Shown here in pieces: positions 1-9,456 of a stretch of 64,000 bases of DNA; position 1 is the stretch's first letter; each line of letters begins with the position of its first letter. This stretch comes from Yersinia bercovieri ATCC 43970 (GTDB taxonomy: Bacteria; Pseudomonadota; Gammaproteobacteria; Enterobacterales; Enterobacteriaceae), in assembly GCF_013282745.1 (NCBI RefSeq), contig NZ_CP054044.1, positions 186,001 through 250,000 of the forward strand, given 5' to 3'. The notes under the pieces are model-generated. The model did no database searches and was not told the origin of the DNA. It was given only the letters and a program-made list of their open reading frames with translations. A program made the position numbers and the translations under genes.

Positions 1-462
1 CCAAACAGAGACTAATTTGCCGGTCAGCGCCGAGCCGATAACAAAAGCCAGCGATCCCCATAGCCTAACTTTACCGTAATCCATGGTGATCTGTTTCTGC
101 CAGGTGCCCGCTAGCGCATCAGTCAGTGGCACCAATGGGCCAAAGAACAGGTTAAAACCGGCGATAACCACCATCAACCACGCCCAACCATTTCCAAAGC
201 AAAAGCCCACCACAAAAACCAGTGTCAGCAGGGCTAAAATACGAATGGCGGTCACCAGATGGGATGGATCTTTAACACTTGGGGCAATAAGTAGGCTGCC
301 GAGAAAACGGGCAATTAAGCCAGCCCCCAGCAAAATGCCGATGGTTTCAGGGGGAATCCCTTCCCCTTGCAACCAGATGCCCCAAAAAGGCAGAAAAATG
401 CCATATGAGAAGAAATAAGTGAAGTAGCTGAGCGACAGCCAACGTGTTGATTGCAATACCAT
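1..462 (-). CDS. hcaT: HcaT-like MFS transporter, N-terminal part (truncated by window edge)
   Basis: The minus strand from the ATG at 460-462 gives 154 codons open to the window edge, preceded by a GGAGG Shine-Dalgarno. The protein begins MVLQSTRWLSLSYFTYFF and has several hydrophobic helices, consistent with the first half of a 12-helix major facilitator. The start and the 'FFGPLVPLTDALAGTW' segment resemble the 3-phenylpropionate permease family (HcaT), an inner-membrane proton symporter. It lies downstream of glyA on the same strand but is separated from it by a strong terminator. The substrate is inferred from family resemblance only; no hca catabolic genes are in view. Confidence 0.8.
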   Translation of the reverse strand, partial: MVLQSTRWLSLSYFTYFFSYGIFLPFWGIWLQGEGIPPETIGILLGAGLIARFLGSLLIAPSVKDPSHLVTAIRILALLTLVFVVGFCFGNGWAWLMVVIAGFNLFFGPLVPLTDALAGTWQKQITMDYGKVRLWGSLAFVIGSALTGKLVSVW

Positions 463-643
463 GAATCCCTCCGAGGTCAGTCGACACTGTGACAGAGGCC
501 CCGTCCGCTAGCAACTTTGTCTTTGTGTAAACATGGAGTTTGAGATTAAGTTCACATTTAAGTAGCAAGATTTACAAAAAACTCACAAGTAATGCGGTAG
601 CCACCGCACTCTATAATCGCCTCGGTTATCTACCTGTCAGACA

Positions 644-674
644 TAAAAAAACCCGCGATTCGCGGGTTTTTATT
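644..674 (-). terminator. Rho-independent terminator after glyA
   Basis: ACCCGCG-AT-TCGCGGGT stem flanked by A and T runs. On the minus strand it is followed by a U tract, and it sits about 25 nt past the glyA stop. The A/T flanks make it plausibly bidirectional. Nothing else is seen between here and hcaT. Confidence 0.85.
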
Positions 675-697
675 CGGCTAAAGCAGATCCGACGATA

Positions 698-1951
698 TTA
701 TGCGTAAACCGGTAAACGGGCGCAGATATCCAGGACTTTTTGCTTCACGCGCTCAATGGTCGCTTCATCGTTGATGTTGTCCAACACATCACACATCCAG
801 CCTGCCAGTTCGCGAGATTCCGCCTCTTTGAAGCCACGGCGGGTAATCGCTGGGCTACCGATTCGCACACCGGAAGTCACAAACGGACTTTTCGGATCAT
901 TAGGCACGCTATTTTTGTTAACAGTAATATTGGCGCGGCCTAAAGCAGCATCTGCATCTTTGCCGGTGATATTTTTATCCACCAGATCCAGCAAGAACAG
1001 GTGGTTTTCAGTGCCGCCAGAAACCACTTTGTAGCCGCGCTCCAGGAACACCGACACCATTGCTTTGGCATTTTTAGCCACTTGCTGCTGGTAAATTTTG
1101 AACTCAGGTTCCATCGCCTCTTTCAGCGCGACCGCTTTACCGGCGATAACGTGCATCAATGGGCCGCCCTGGTTGCCAGGGAAAACAGATGAGTTCAGTT
1201 TTTTGTACAGATCTTCATCACCGCCTTTCGCCAAAATCAAGCCGCCACGTGGGCCAGCCAGTGTTTTGTGCGTGGTGGTGGTCACGATATGTGCATGAGG
1301 AACTGGGTTCGGGTACACGCCCGCAGCAACCAGACCCGCTACGTGAGCCATATCCACAAACAGCCATGCATCAATGCTGTCAGCGATTTCACGCATTTTT
1401 GCCCAATCAACAATACCGGAATAAGCCGAGAAGCCGCCGATGATCATTTTTGGTTTATGTTTTTCTGCCTGACGCGCCAGATCGTCATAATCAATCTGGC
1501 CTGATTCGTCGATACCGTATGGCACGATATTGTACAGTTTGCCGGAGAAGTTTACCGGTGATCCGTGGGTTAAGTGGCCGCCGTGCGCCAGATTCATCCC
1601 CAGTACGGTGTCACCCGGTTGCAGCAATGCAGAGTAAACAGCAACGTTCGCCTGTGAACCGGAGTGCGGTTGAACGTTGGCGTAATCAGCACCAAACAGC
1701 TCTTTAGCACGGTCGATAGCCAGTTGCTCAACAACATCGACATACTCACAGCCACCGTAGTAACGCTTGCCCGGGTAGCCTTCAGCATATTTGTTCGTCA
1801 ACTGAGAACCTTGCGCCTGCATAACTCGCGGGCTGGTGTAGTTCTCAGAGGCAATCAGTTCGATGTGCTCTTCCTGGCGCACCACTTCCTGCTCCATTGC
1901 ACGCCATAGATCTGCATCATAATCGGCAATGTTCATTTCACGCTTTAACAT
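698..1951 (-). CDS. glyA: Serine hydroxymethyltransferase
   Basis: A PLP-dependent cytosolic enzyme that converts serine and tetrahydrofolate to glycine and 5,10-methylene-THF, the main source of one-carbon units. It has 417 aa, the usual enteric length, and starts [16 protein letters not shown] as in E. coli. The PLP lysine lies in [11 protein letters not shown] (K229). D200 and H203 in 'FVDMAHVAG' are the cofactor-contacting pair. A good Shine-Dalgarno (CAGGAGA) precedes the ATG. The gene is divergent from hmp. A PurR-type operator upstream agrees with the known purine control of glyA. Confidence 0.98.
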   Translation of the reverse strand: MLKREMNIADYDADLWRAMEQEVVRQEEHIELIASENYTSPRVMQAQGSQLTNKYAEGYPGKRYYGGCEYVDVVEQLAIDRAKELFGADYANVQPHSGSQANVAVYSALLQPGDTVLGMNLAHGGHLTHGSPVNFSGKLYNIVPYGIDESGQIDYDDLARQAEKHKPKMIIGGFSAYSGIVDWAKMREIADSIDAWLFVDMAHVAGLVAAGVYPNPVPHAHIVTTTTHKTLAGPRGGLILAKGGDEDLYKKLNSSVFPGNQGGPLMHVIAGKAVALKEAMEPEFKIYQQQVAKNAKAMVSVFLERGYKVVSGGTENHLFLLDLVDKNITGKDADAALGRANITVNKNSVPNDPKSPFVTSGVRIGSPAITRRGFKEAESRELAGWMCDVLDNINDEATIERVKQKVLDICARLPVYA

Positions 1952-2064
1952 CCGGCTCTCCTGACTTAGCTAACAAATTATACCTGGAAGGTCACCCTTT
2001 TGGGTTCTGGCACACAGTGTAAACTGTTTCCCCCTCGTTATGATAGGTCTTGACAGAGGTTTTT

Positions 2065-2080
2065 ACGCAAACGATTGGCT
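2065..2080. promoter_or_regulatory. PurR operator candidate upstream of glyA
   Basis: The 16-mer ACGCAAACGATTGGCT fits the PurR consensus ANGCAANCGNTTNCNT with one mismatch and closely resembles the E. coli glyA PurR site. It lies 114 nt upstream of the glyA start, in the glyA-hmp divergent region (1952-2341). Confidence 0.65.
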
Positions 2081-2236
2081 CCATGCTGCGTAAGGCTTTG
2101 ACCTGTTCAGTGTTCATCCAGGGCAAGGGAAATCTCCTCATATTCATCATGTGGTTTATTCACATTCTGTGAGCTGGGTTGCCACGGTAATCCCCTATAA
2201 CAGCAAAGTGCATTTACAAATTAGGGGGCAATCTAT

Positions 2237-2261
2237 AAGATGCATTTAAAATACATGTATT
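2237..2261. promoter_or_regulatory. NsrR operator candidate in the hmp promoter
   Basis: Left half AAGATGCATTT, one spacer base, then a degenerate right half (AAATACATGTATT). This matches the 11-1-11 NsrR motif and is nearly the same as the E. coli hmp operator. It is about 80 nt upstream of the hmp start. NsrR is a nitric-oxide-sensing [2Fe-2S] repressor, so hmp should be derepressed by NO. Confidence 0.7.
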
Positions 2262-2341
2262 AAATTACACACGATAAATACCCAATGACATTTGAGCTTT
2301 AGCAGCGAATGCCAAGGGATAAAAATGACCAAGGAGTCACC

Positions 2342-3532
2342 ATGCTGGACCGCCAAACCATCGCCACCGTTCAATCCACCATTCCATTACTTGCCGCCAC
2401 TGGCCCCAAACTAACCGCGCATTTCTACGATCGCATGTTCGAGCACAACCCTGAGTTAAAGCACATATTCAACATGAGTAATCAGAAAAATGGTGATCAG
2501 CGGGAAGCGCTGTTCAACGCCCTTTGCGCTTATGCGGCGAATATCGACAATCTGGCGGCCCTGCTGCCCGCCGTTGAGCGCATTGCCCAGAAACATACCA
2601 GCCTGAATATTCAGCCTGAGCATTATGCCATCGTCGGTCATCACTTAATTAACACGCTAGATGAGATGTTCTCGCCCGGTAAGGAGGTGTTAGACGCCTG
2701 GGGTAGAGCTTATGGAGTATTAGCCGATCTGTTTATTCAGCGAGAAAGTGATATTTATCAACAGGGTGAAACCAGCACTGGCGGTTGGAGAAGCTTGCGC
2801 CGCTTCCGTATCATTAAAAAAGAGCGGCAGAGTGAGGTGATTTGCAGCTTTGTATTAGCACCGGAAGATGGTGGTCGGGTGCTGGATTTCAAACCGGGTC
2901 AGTATTTGGGTATCTATATTGAAGATGAGCGGCTCGAGTATCAGGAGATCCGCCAATACTCACTGAGCGCCGCGCCCAATGGTAAGACCTATCGCATTGC
3001 GGTGAAACGTGAAGAGTTAGGTACGGTGTCTAACTATCTGCACCAACAGCTAAACGAAGGCGACAGTGTGCGCATCGCACCGCCTCGCGGTGATTTCTTT
3101 CTGGATATCTCAGCGGAGACCCCAGTGGCACTGATTTCCGCCGGCGTGGGTCAAACACCCATGCTAAGTATGCTCAATACCCTGCACGATCAACAACATG
3201 GCGCATCGGTGCATTGGTTACATGCAGCTGAAAATGGTCGTGTTCATGCATTCGCCGATGAAGTCACCGCGATTGCCGCCAACATGCCGAATCTTAGCTG
3301 TCACCTGTGGTATCGCGAACCCACCGCGCAAGATAATCAGGGTGAGGAGTACCAGAGCAAGGGGTTGATGGATCTCAGCTCACATCACTGGTTGACCGCC
3401 GATGCCAATAGACACTATTACTGCTGTGGCCCACTGGCATTTATGCAATTTGTCGGACGTCAATTATTGGCACAGGGGGTAGCATCCGAACGAATTCACT
3501 ATGAGTGTTTCGGGCCGCATAAAGTTATTTAA
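2342..3532 (+). CDS. hmp: Flavohemoprotein (nitric oxide dioxygenase)
   Basis: Cytoplasmic enzyme that oxidises NO to nitrate using O2 and NAD(P)H. It has 396 aa with an N-terminal globin domain (about 1-140, proximal haem His85 in AQKHTS), an FAD domain (about 150-255, 'RQYSLS') and a C-terminal NAD domain ('GVGQTPML', ending ECFGPHKVI). I chose the ATG at 2342 because it follows AAGGAG and gives the [11 protein letters not shown] start shared with E. coli. An upstream in-frame codon at 2309 would add 11 unconserved residues. An NsrR operator match lies upstream. Confidence 0.97.
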   Translation: MLDRQTIATVQSTIPLLAATGPKLTAHFYDRMFEHNPELKHIFNMSNQKNGDQREALFNALCAYAANIDNLAALLPAVERIAQKHTSLNIQPEHYAIVGHHLINTLDEMFSPGKEVLDAWGRAYGVLADLFIQRESDIYQQGETSTGGWRSLRRFRIIKKERQSEVICSFVLAPEDGGRVLDFKPGQYLGIYIEDERLEYQEIRQYSLSAAPNGKTYRIAVKREELGTVSNYLHQQLNEGDSVRIAPPRGDFFLDISAETPVALISAGVGQTPMLSMLNTLHDQQHGASVHWLHAAENGRVHAFADEVTAIAANMPNLSCHLWYREPTAQDNQGEEYQSKGLMDLSSHHWLTADANRHYYCCGPLAFMQFVGRQLLAQGVASERIHYECFGPHKVI

Positions 3533-3632
3533 TTATTGAATTTTATTTAATTTTTCGTGGGAGGTCATTCGGCCTCTCACACATTTCCGCGCTAAAAATT
3601 CAGCCTGATTATTGTGCTTAAATTTGGTAGAA

Positions 3633-3648
3633 CGTGATTTAGATCTCA
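3633..3648. promoter_or_regulatory. CRP-like site upstream of the yhf operon
   Basis: CGTGATTTAGATCTCA resembles the CRP consensus TGTGATCTAGATCACA with a few mismatches. It lies in the hmp-yhfZ gap, about 420 nt before yhfZ, and two ERIC elements separate it from the gene. Weak, position-based support only. Confidence 0.3.
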
Positions 3649-3771
3649 TATATCCTAACTTAATATTGCCACCATGAGGCATTCAGATGAATTTCTCAAA
3701 ATTCATATAACTGAAGTTATTAATGTGGCTAAAATTATCCCCTCACTGTTTATTACTCGGTAACATAATTT

Positions 3772-3840
3772 ATACCCAACATGATTAGAGTTGCAGGTAG
3801 GGAACCAGTGCGCATATGCAACTTCAAGAATAAAGGGCAT
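3772..3840. repeat. Internally deleted ERIC-type element
   Basis: Left end 'atacccaac...gagttgcagg' and right end 'gcaacttcaagaataaagggcat' form inverted ends like those of ERIC repeats, but the central ERIC core is missing, leaving about 69 bp. It abuts the next, fuller copy at the palindrome GGGCATGCCC (3835-3844). Confidence 0.6.
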
Positions 3841-4034
3841 GCCCAAAATAATTGGAGTTGCGGGTAGGCGGCAAGCGAATAACAAAATGGTTTTAAACCA
3901 TTTTGAACAGCACCTGTGCTGGCCCGTAGGGTGGGCCTCTAATGAGGCTCATAATCCCGATGAGCTTACACAAGTAAGTGATTCGGGTGAGAGAACGTAG
4001 CCAACACCCCTGCAACTTCAAGAATGAAGGGCAT
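3839..4034. repeat. ERIC element with an internal extra segment
   Basis: The terminal inverted repeats (ATGCCC...GGAGTTGCGGG and CCCTGCAACTTCAAG...GGGCAT) and a core with GAGCTTACACAAGTAAGTGA identify an ERIC (enterobacterial repetitive intergenic consensus) element. It is about 196 bp rather than about 127 bp. The extra roughly 70 bp carries small hairpins (AAAATGG/CCATTTT, GCCC/GGGC, CCTC/GAGG). ERICs with internal insertions are known in Yersinia. It ends 31 nt before yhfZ and would form a long hairpin in the yhf leader RNA. Confidence 0.75.
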
Positions 4035-4065
4035 ACTGAGTATAATAAGGCTGAATTAACCTACC

Positions 4066-4965
4066 ATGAGTAAAAAATTCATAAAAAAAGAAGGGTTAGC
4101 ATTGGTATCTATGGCGCGCTATTTAATTGGTGAGCGCCCCGGTAATCGACTTAAAACCATCGATGAATTATCAGAAGATTTCGGCATATCCGTTGGTGTG
4201 GTGCAGCACGCATTAAAAGTGCTGGAGGCTGATGGAGCTATCATCGTTGAACGTCGTGGCCGCAATGGCACCTTATTAGTTGATCTGAATATGGCACTGT
4301 TACTGCAACAAGCAGATCTGGGTAATATGGTGTGTGCGATGCCGCTACCCTATACTAAACTTTATGAAGGTCTGGCCAGTGGCTTAAGGGAACAATTTAC
4401 CTTACTCCCACTCTATTTCGCCCATATGCGTGGTGCCGAAGTGCGTATCGAATGTTTGATAGATGGTATTTACGATATGGCGGTGGTATCGCATCTGGCT
4501 GCAAAAAGTTATCTGGCTCAAGGGCGAGTGGCGATGGCATTAAATCTGGGCAATGGTTCTTACGTCGATGGCCACCAGCTTATTTGCCGCCGCGGTGAAC
4601 AGCACAATATTCGCCGGGTTGGATTAGACCCGCGCTCCCCCGATCAATGCTTACTGACTGAAATTAAATTTGCCGGGCAAGCTATCGAGTTGGTTGAATT
4701 ACCTTATAGCGACTGTATCGTGCATATTAATCGTGGTGATATTGATGCTGCTATTTGGAATCTGGCTGATGATGTTCCCCATGACCATTTGCAAGCGGTC
4801 AAACTACAAGGCGATGAGCGCTATATTCAAGCCTCGCAAGCGGTCATCTTGATCCGGCCAGATAATCACCCAATCAAATTACTGCTGGAGAAAGGGATCA
4901 ATGAAACATTGCTACTAAATCACCAGCGCGCGGTTCAAAAGGGCGAGATAGAACCCCGCTATTAA
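4066..4965 (+). CDS. yhfZ: YhfZ-like winged-helix transcriptional regulator
   Basis: 299 aa. The N-terminal ~75 residues form a GntR-like winged helix (recognition segment about 'TIDELSEDFGISVGVVQHALKVLEADGAI', wing 'VERRGRNGT'). The rest resembles a periplasmic-binding-fold effector domain. Length and sequence match E. coli YhfZ (about 300 aa), a predicted regulator encoded with the yhf genes. Here it is first in the operon yhfZ-Y-X-php-U-T, which suggests local regulation. The effector is unknown. It starts 31 nt after an ERIC element, so its native promoter may be displaced or modified. Confidence 0.85.
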   Translation: MSKKFIKKEGLALVSMARYLIGERPGNRLKTIDELSEDFGISVGVVQHALKVLEADGAIIVERRGRNGTLLVDLNMALLLQQADLGNMVCAMPLPYTKLYEGLASGLREQFTLLPLYFAHMRGAEVRIECLIDGIYDMAVVSHLAAKSYLAQGRVAMALNLGNGSYVDGHQLICRRGEQHNIRRVGLDPRSPDQCLLTEIKFAGQAIELVELPYSDCIVHINRGDIDAAIWNLADDVPHDHLQAVKLQGDERYIQASQAVILIRPDNHPIKLLLEKGINETLLLNHQRAVQKGEIEPRY

Positions 4966-5016
4966 TTATTTTAGCTTAATTGCAGGCTAAGCTGTTGTTT
5001 TCAGGAGGCTAACTCT

Positions 5017-5397
5017 TTGGAAATCTGTATTAATTCACGTCTTAATATTTTGTGTCAGGCTGGGGTTATCGACACCGACATCGGTCAGGGTTTAGACCAG
5101 GTTATCAATCGGTTAGAGAACTTTTGGCAGTTGCCAGTTCATGGCGATCATGGGGTTATGGCCATCACTCATATGGCGAATGCATTAATGCGCACTCGCC
5201 GTGGTGAGGAGATCCCAGCCCTGGACCCGGCGATACTGGCTGAAATTGTCCAAAGTGAGCATATCCACTATATTCGCGAGATTAATCAGGATTTATTGGC
5301 CTATTTTTCACTAAAACCCGCTGAAAATGAAATTGGATATTTACTCGCGAACCTTTACGGTCTATACCTTTCTAGTGACTTGCCACCACTGCGCTAG
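5017..5397 (+). CDS. yhfY: YhfY-like PRD-domain protein
   Basis: 126 aa. The start is TTG at 5017, supported by AGGAGG at 5003-5008 eight bases upstream; no ATG gives an equivalent product. The sequence resembles a single PTS-regulation (PRD) domain with conserved His in 'LPVHGDHGVMAITHMANAL', as in E. coli YhfY (120 aa). Isolated PRD proteins are thought to act through a partner, here plausibly YhfZ encoded 51 nt upstream. It follows yhfZ in the same operon. Function not established. Confidence 0.8.
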   Translation: MEICINSRLNILCQAGVIDTDIGQGLDQVINRLENFWQLPVHGDHGVMAITHMANALMRTRRGEEIPALDPAILAEIVQSEHIHYIREINQDLLAYFSLKPAENEIGYLLANLYGLYLSSDLPPLR

Positions 5398-5514
5398 TTT
5401 TGCTTTGTAGATAGTGTTATCAAATATACAACATCAGGGTCTTTTTTTTATAAATATTCAAAATAAAAATTATTTAACAGATAATAATAATGCCTCGGGC
5501 GCTTAGGACATAAA

Positions 5515-6684
5515 ATGTTTTTAAAAACCCTATTAAAACAAAACACTAAATTAGTTGATGCGGCTATTTCGTTCTGGCACCAGGGAAAAATCACTCCAGA
5601 TAGTTATGTTATCGATGTTGAACAAACGGAAACTAATGCCCGTTTACTGCTGAAAACCGCCCATCATTATCAGATAAAACTGTATCTGATGAGCAAGCAG
5701 TTTGGGCGCAACCCTGAACTCTGCCGCCGCCTGTTGGCTTGCCGTTATGAGGGCGCTGGCTATCAAGGTATGGTCGCGGTTGATTTCAAAGAGGCCCGGC
5801 TGCTCTATCACCACCAGATCCCTGTCGCGCATATTGGTCACTTAGTACAGCCCCCCTCGGGGATGGTGGCAGAAGTAGTGCGCAGGCAGCCGGAAGTGAT
5901 TACCATCTTCTCACTGGAGAAAGCGCAGGAGATCTCACAGGCGGCACACCAGCAGCACACTACCCAGCCGCTGCTGCTGAAAGTTTGTCAGGCTGGCGAT
6001 CTGCTGTATGCCGGGCAAGAGGCGGGCTTTGAATTAACAGATCTACCGGCAGTGATTACCGCTATCCGTAAATTACCGGCGGTGCGATTGGTCGGGATAA
6101 CTCACTTCCCCTGTATGCTGTATGACCCCCCGTCACACCAGACCTTACCCACCGCCAATATGCGCACGTTGCTGGCGGCTCGGGATATCCTGCTAGCCGA
6201 GGGGGTCGACGTTGAACAGGTGAATGCCCCTTCAGCTACCAGTTGTACTACCCTGCCACAATTAGCCCAATGGGGGGTGACACACGCGGAACCCGGCCAT
6301 GCCCTCACCGGAACCATCCCCGCCAATCAACAGGGTGACCAACCGGAACAGATATCGATGCTCTATCTGTCCGAGATTTCCCACCATTTTTCTGGCAACA
6401 GTTATTTCTATGGTGGTGGCTATTATCGTCGTGGCCATTTGCAAAACGCATTGATTCACCATGACAATCAATTCAGCCAAAGCTCCCTATTACCCATTGA
6501 TGAGAGCAGTATCGATTACTGTCTGGGCTTGGCGGGGGAGTTCCCGATAGGCAGCCCGGTTATCATGAGTTTCCGCACTCAAATATTTGCGACCCGCAGT
6601 GACGTGGTATTGATTGATGGCATTCAGCGCGGAGAACCCCGCCTGCTTGGCTGCTATGATAGTCGCGGCAATCAGTTGAGCTAA
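5515..6684 (+). CDS. yhfX: YhfX-like PLP-dependent enzyme (alanine racemase fold)
   Basis: 389 aa, matching E. coli YhfX (387 aa), an orphan of the alanine racemase/D-threonine aldolase fold. 'LYLMSKQFGRNP' carries the likely PLP lysine near residue 61, and 'GGGYYRRG' lies in the C-terminal half. The reaction is unknown. The gap from yhfY is 117 nt with a weak AGGA Shine-Dalgarno. In E. coli, yhfW (a phosphopentomutase-like protein) separates yhfX from php. That gene is absent here; php follows after 226 nt. Confidence 0.85.
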   Translation: MFLKTLLKQNTKLVDAAISFWHQGKITPDSYVIDVEQTETNARLLLKTAHHYQIKLYLMSKQFGRNPELCRRLLACRYEGAGYQGMVAVDFKEARLLYHHQIPVAHIGHLVQPPSGMVAEVVRRQPEVITIFSLEKAQEISQAAHQQHTTQPLLLKVCQAGDLLYAGQEAGFELTDLPAVITAIRKLPAVRLVGITHFPCMLYDPPSHQTLPTANMRTLLAARDILLAEGVDVEQVNAPSATSCTTLPQLAQWGVTHAEPGHALTGTIPANQQGDQPEQISMLYLSEISHHFSGNSYFYGGGYYRRGHLQNALIHHDNQFSQSSLLPIDESSIDYCLGLAGEFPIGSPVIMSFRTQIFATRSDVVLIDGIQRGEPRLLGCYDSRGNQLS

Positions 6685-6910
6685 AGAGACCACGATCTAA
6701 TGCGTTAGCTTATGTAATATGTTCTTGTTAGCGCTTTATCGAATAATATGACGGATAAGTAATATTATTACTGTACTGATTGATTAATCTGCCGATATAT
6801 TAGTTGCCGCCATCATAAGTTGCGCTAATGAAATTAATCGCCCAGCGATCAATGGCCGTCAATATCGGGTGAGATTTTGCCCCTATATTTACCTGCTTTG
6901 GAGCCTGCCG

Positions 6911-7798
6911 ATGATTAATCCTGATGGATACACCTACGCGCACGAACACCTCCACATTGATTTGTCTGGATTTAAAAATAATCTGGACTGTCGGCTGGAT
7001 CAATATCAGCCAATCTGTGACGAAATGCGCGAATTAGTGGCTAAAGGGGTGGCGAATATTGTCGAAGTCACCAACCGCTACATGGGCCGCAATCCCCAAT
7101 TCCTATTGAATCTGATGCGTGACAGTGGCATCAATGTCATCGCCTCAACTGGTTACTATACCGACAGTTTCTACCCTCCGATGGTTCGCGAAAGCACGGC
7201 GCAGCAATTGGCGCAGACCATGATTGATGAGATAGAAACGGGTATTGACGGCACTGAACTGAAAGCGGGTGTGATTGCCGAAATAGGCACCAGTGAAGGG
7301 GTTATCACCGCCGATGAAGCAAAAGTCTTCCATGCCGCCGCGCTGACCCACCATGCTACCGGCCTCGCCATCTCGACCCATACCAGTTTCAGCACCATGG
7401 GCCTGCAACAGATAGCCCTGCTTAAGCAGCATGGTGTGCCGCTGGATCGGGTGGTTATCGGCCATTGCGACCTGAAAGAGCAGCCGGATCTGATTTTACA
7501 AATGATCGATATGGGCGTGTATGTCCAGTTCGATACCATTGGCAAAAACAGCTATTTCCCCGATGAGCGCAGGGTCGCCATGCTCGTCACGCTGGCGCAA
7601 CACGGCTTGTTGGATAGGGTGATGCTGTCGATGGATATTACCCGCCGCTCACATTTAACAATCAATGGTGGCAGCGGGTTTAGCTATTTAGTGGATTCGT
7701 TTATTCCCATGTTACTGGCCGCAGGGATCTCCCAAGCTCAGGTGGAGATGATGTTGCGCCACAATCCTAATAAATTTTTCGCCACGCAAGGAGAGTGA
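6911..7798 (+). CDS. php: Phosphotriesterase homology protein
   Basis: 295 aa TIM-barrel metallohydrolase of the amidohydrolase superfamily. The HxH metal motif is at H11/H13 (AHEHLH), followed by 'AEIGTSEG' (bridging Glu instead of a carbamylated Lys), 'STHTS', 'IGHCD' and 'SMDITRRSH' (catalytic Asp). I chose the ATG at 6911 (MINPDGYTYAHEH) because it follows TTGGAG at 6898-6903 and aligns with E. coli Php. The upstream in-frame codon at 6869 adds 14 unlikely residues. The physiological substrate is unknown. It is in an operon with yhfU, 2 nt downstream. Confidence 0.9.
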   Translation: MINPDGYTYAHEHLHIDLSGFKNNLDCRLDQYQPICDEMRELVAKGVANIVEVTNRYMGRNPQFLLNLMRDSGINVIASTGYYTDSFYPPMVRESTAQQLAQTMIDEIETGIDGTELKAGVIAEIGTSEGVITADEAKVFHAAALTHHATGLAISTHTSFSTMGLQQIALLKQHGVPLDRVVIGHCDLKEQPDLILQMIDMGVYVQFDTIGKNSYFPDERRVAMLVTLAQHGLLDRVMLSMDITRRSHLTINGGSGFSYLVDSFIPMLLAAGISQAQVEMMLRHNPNKFFATQGE

Positions 7799-7800
7799 TT

Positions 7801-8154
7801 ATGAAGAAGATTGGCATTGCCGGGCTGCAACGAGAATTAATTCGCGAAATGATTGAGCAGACGGCACCGAATACGTTTGAGACATTTATCCTTTCGGATA
7901 TGGATGCGGCCGTCAAGGTAAAAGAGGGCCAGTTGGATTACTACATTGGTGCCTGCAACACCGGGGCTGGTGCCGCACTATCCATGGCGATTGCGATTAT
8001 TGGCTATAACAAAAGCGCCACCATCGCCAAGCCCGGCATCAAAGCCAAAGCTGAGCAGATAGAGAAAGTGGTGGCGGAAGGTAAAGTGGCGTTTGGCCTA
8101 TCCGTCGAACATATTGAACATGCCATCCCATTGCTGATTACCCAACTGCGCTAA
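7801..8154 (+). CDS. yhfU: YhfU-like DUF2620 protein
   Basis: 117 aa, the same length as E. coli YhfU, starting MKKIGIAGLQRELIREMIE at 7801 after GGAGAG. The family (DUF2620) has a glycine-rich small-molecule-binding look ('YYIGACNTGAGAALSMAIA', 'IAKPGIKAKAEQI') but no assigned reaction. It sits 2 nt after php and 9 nt before yhfT, so it is almost certainly co-translated with both. A link to transport through YhfT is inferred from position. Confidence 0.88.
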   Translation: MKKIGIAGLQRELIREMIEQTAPNTFETFILSDMDAAVKVKEGQLDYYIGACNTGAGAALSMAIAIIGYNKSATIAKPGIKAKAEQIEKVVAEGKVAFGLSVEHIEHAIPLLITQLR

Positions 8155-8163
8155 GGGGCCACC

Positions 8164-9456
8164 GTGGATTATATTCATATTATTGTGGTTGCCCTGCTGA
8201 CAGGGATGACCGCATTACTTTCTCACCGATCTGTTGCCGTGTTCCATGACGGTATCCGCCCTATTCTGCCGCAATTGGTTGAGGGAAACATGAGCCGCCG
8301 TGAAGCAGGCAGTATCGCTTTCGGTCTGAGTGTCGGTTTTATCGCCTCCGTCGGCATCTCGTTTACACTCTCAACCGGTTTGCTTAACTCCTGGTTACTG
8401 TTCCTGCCAACCGACATCATTGGTGTCTTGGCGATCAATAGCTATCTGGCTTTCGCGCTAGGTGCCGCTTGGGGGATTTTGGCTCTCACTAGCCTGCCGG
8501 CGGTGAACACCGCGCTAACCTCACTGCCGGTGAACTTTATCGGTTCGCTGGGGGAGCTGAGTAGCCCTGTCATTTCCGCCTTTGCCCTGTTCCCACTGGT
8601 GGCTATTTTCTATCAATTTGGTTGGAAAACGGCGATTGTCTCCGCCTTTATTGTGCTGCTGACCCGCCTATTGATTACCCGCTTTACCGGGCTATTCCCT
8701 GAATCCATTGAAATTTTCGTCGGCATGATACTGCTGATTGGCATCGCCATTGCGCAAGACTTGCGGGCAAAAACCCACCTGGGAGGGGGTGGACACTCGG
8801 TTTTCGAAGAGCGAACCCAGCGCATTATTAAAAATCTCCCGATGCTGGCGATTGTCGGCGGGTTAATCTCTGCGGTGGCCAGCATGAAGATCTTCGGCGG
8901 CAGCGAAGTGTCAATTTATACGCTGGCGAAAGCCTACGCCCCCGGCATCACACCGGAAGAGTCGCTAGCGCTGATCCATCAGGCGTCACTGGCTGAGTTT
9001 ATGCGCGGTCTGGGCTTTGTGCCGCTGATTGCTACCACCGCACTGGCAACCGGGGTCTATGCCGTTGCCGGTTTCACCTTTGTGTTTGTGGTCGGCTATC
9101 TGGTGCCGAATCCATTGCTGGCAGGAATCATCGGGGCGGTAGTGATATCGCTGGAAGTGCTGATGTTGCGGTCAATCGGCAAGTGGTTGGGCCGCTTCCC
9201 TTCAGTGCGCAATGCCTCGGATAATATCCGTAATGCCATGAACTTGCTGATGGAATACGCGCTGTTAATCGGGGCTATTTTTGCCTCGATCAAGATGGCC
9301 GGATACACCGGTTTTACCATTACCACCGCGCTCTATTTCCTCAACGAAGCCATTGGCCGCCCAGTGATGAAAATTGCCGCCCCTGTGGTGGCGGTGATTA
9401 TCGCCGGGGTGGTGCTGAATCTGTTTTATTGGTTGGGGCTGTTTGTTCCAGCTTGA
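8164..9456 (+). CDS. yhfT: YhfT-like inner-membrane transporter
   Basis: 430 aa, highly hydrophobic, about 10-12 predicted helices. Start is GTG at 8164 after AAGGGG. It matches E. coli YhfT (434 aa), including 'HDGIRPILPQL', 'GSLGELSSP', 'RGLGFVPLIATTALATGVYAVAGFTF' in two parts and the C-terminal 'LYWLGLFVPA'-type ending. It is presumed to import the substrate of the yhf pathway. It is the last gene of the operon: no yhfS follows, and a terminator lies 70 nt downstream. The stop codon sits inside the first unit of a 17-bp tandem repeat. Confidence 0.88.
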   Translation: MDYIHIIVVALLTGMTALLSHRSVAVFHDGIRPILPQLVEGNMSRREAGSIAFGLSVGFIASVGISFTLSTGLLNSWLLFLPTDIIGVLAINSYLAFALGAAWGILALTSLPAVNTALTSLPVNFIGSLGELSSPVISAFALFPLVAIFYQFGWKTAIVSAFIVLLTRLLITRFTGLFPESIEIFVGMILLIGIAIAQDLRAKTHLGGGGHSVFEERTQRIIKNLPMLAIVGGLISAVASMKIFGGSEVSIYTLAKAYAPGITPEESLALIHQASLAEFMRGLGFVPLIATTALATGVYAVAGFTFVFVVGYLVPNPLLAGIIGAVVISLEVLMLRSIGKWLGRFPSVRNASDNIRNAMNLLMEYALLIGAIFASIKMAGYTGFTITTALYFLNEAIGRPVMKIAAPVVAVIIAGVVLNLFYWLGLFVPA

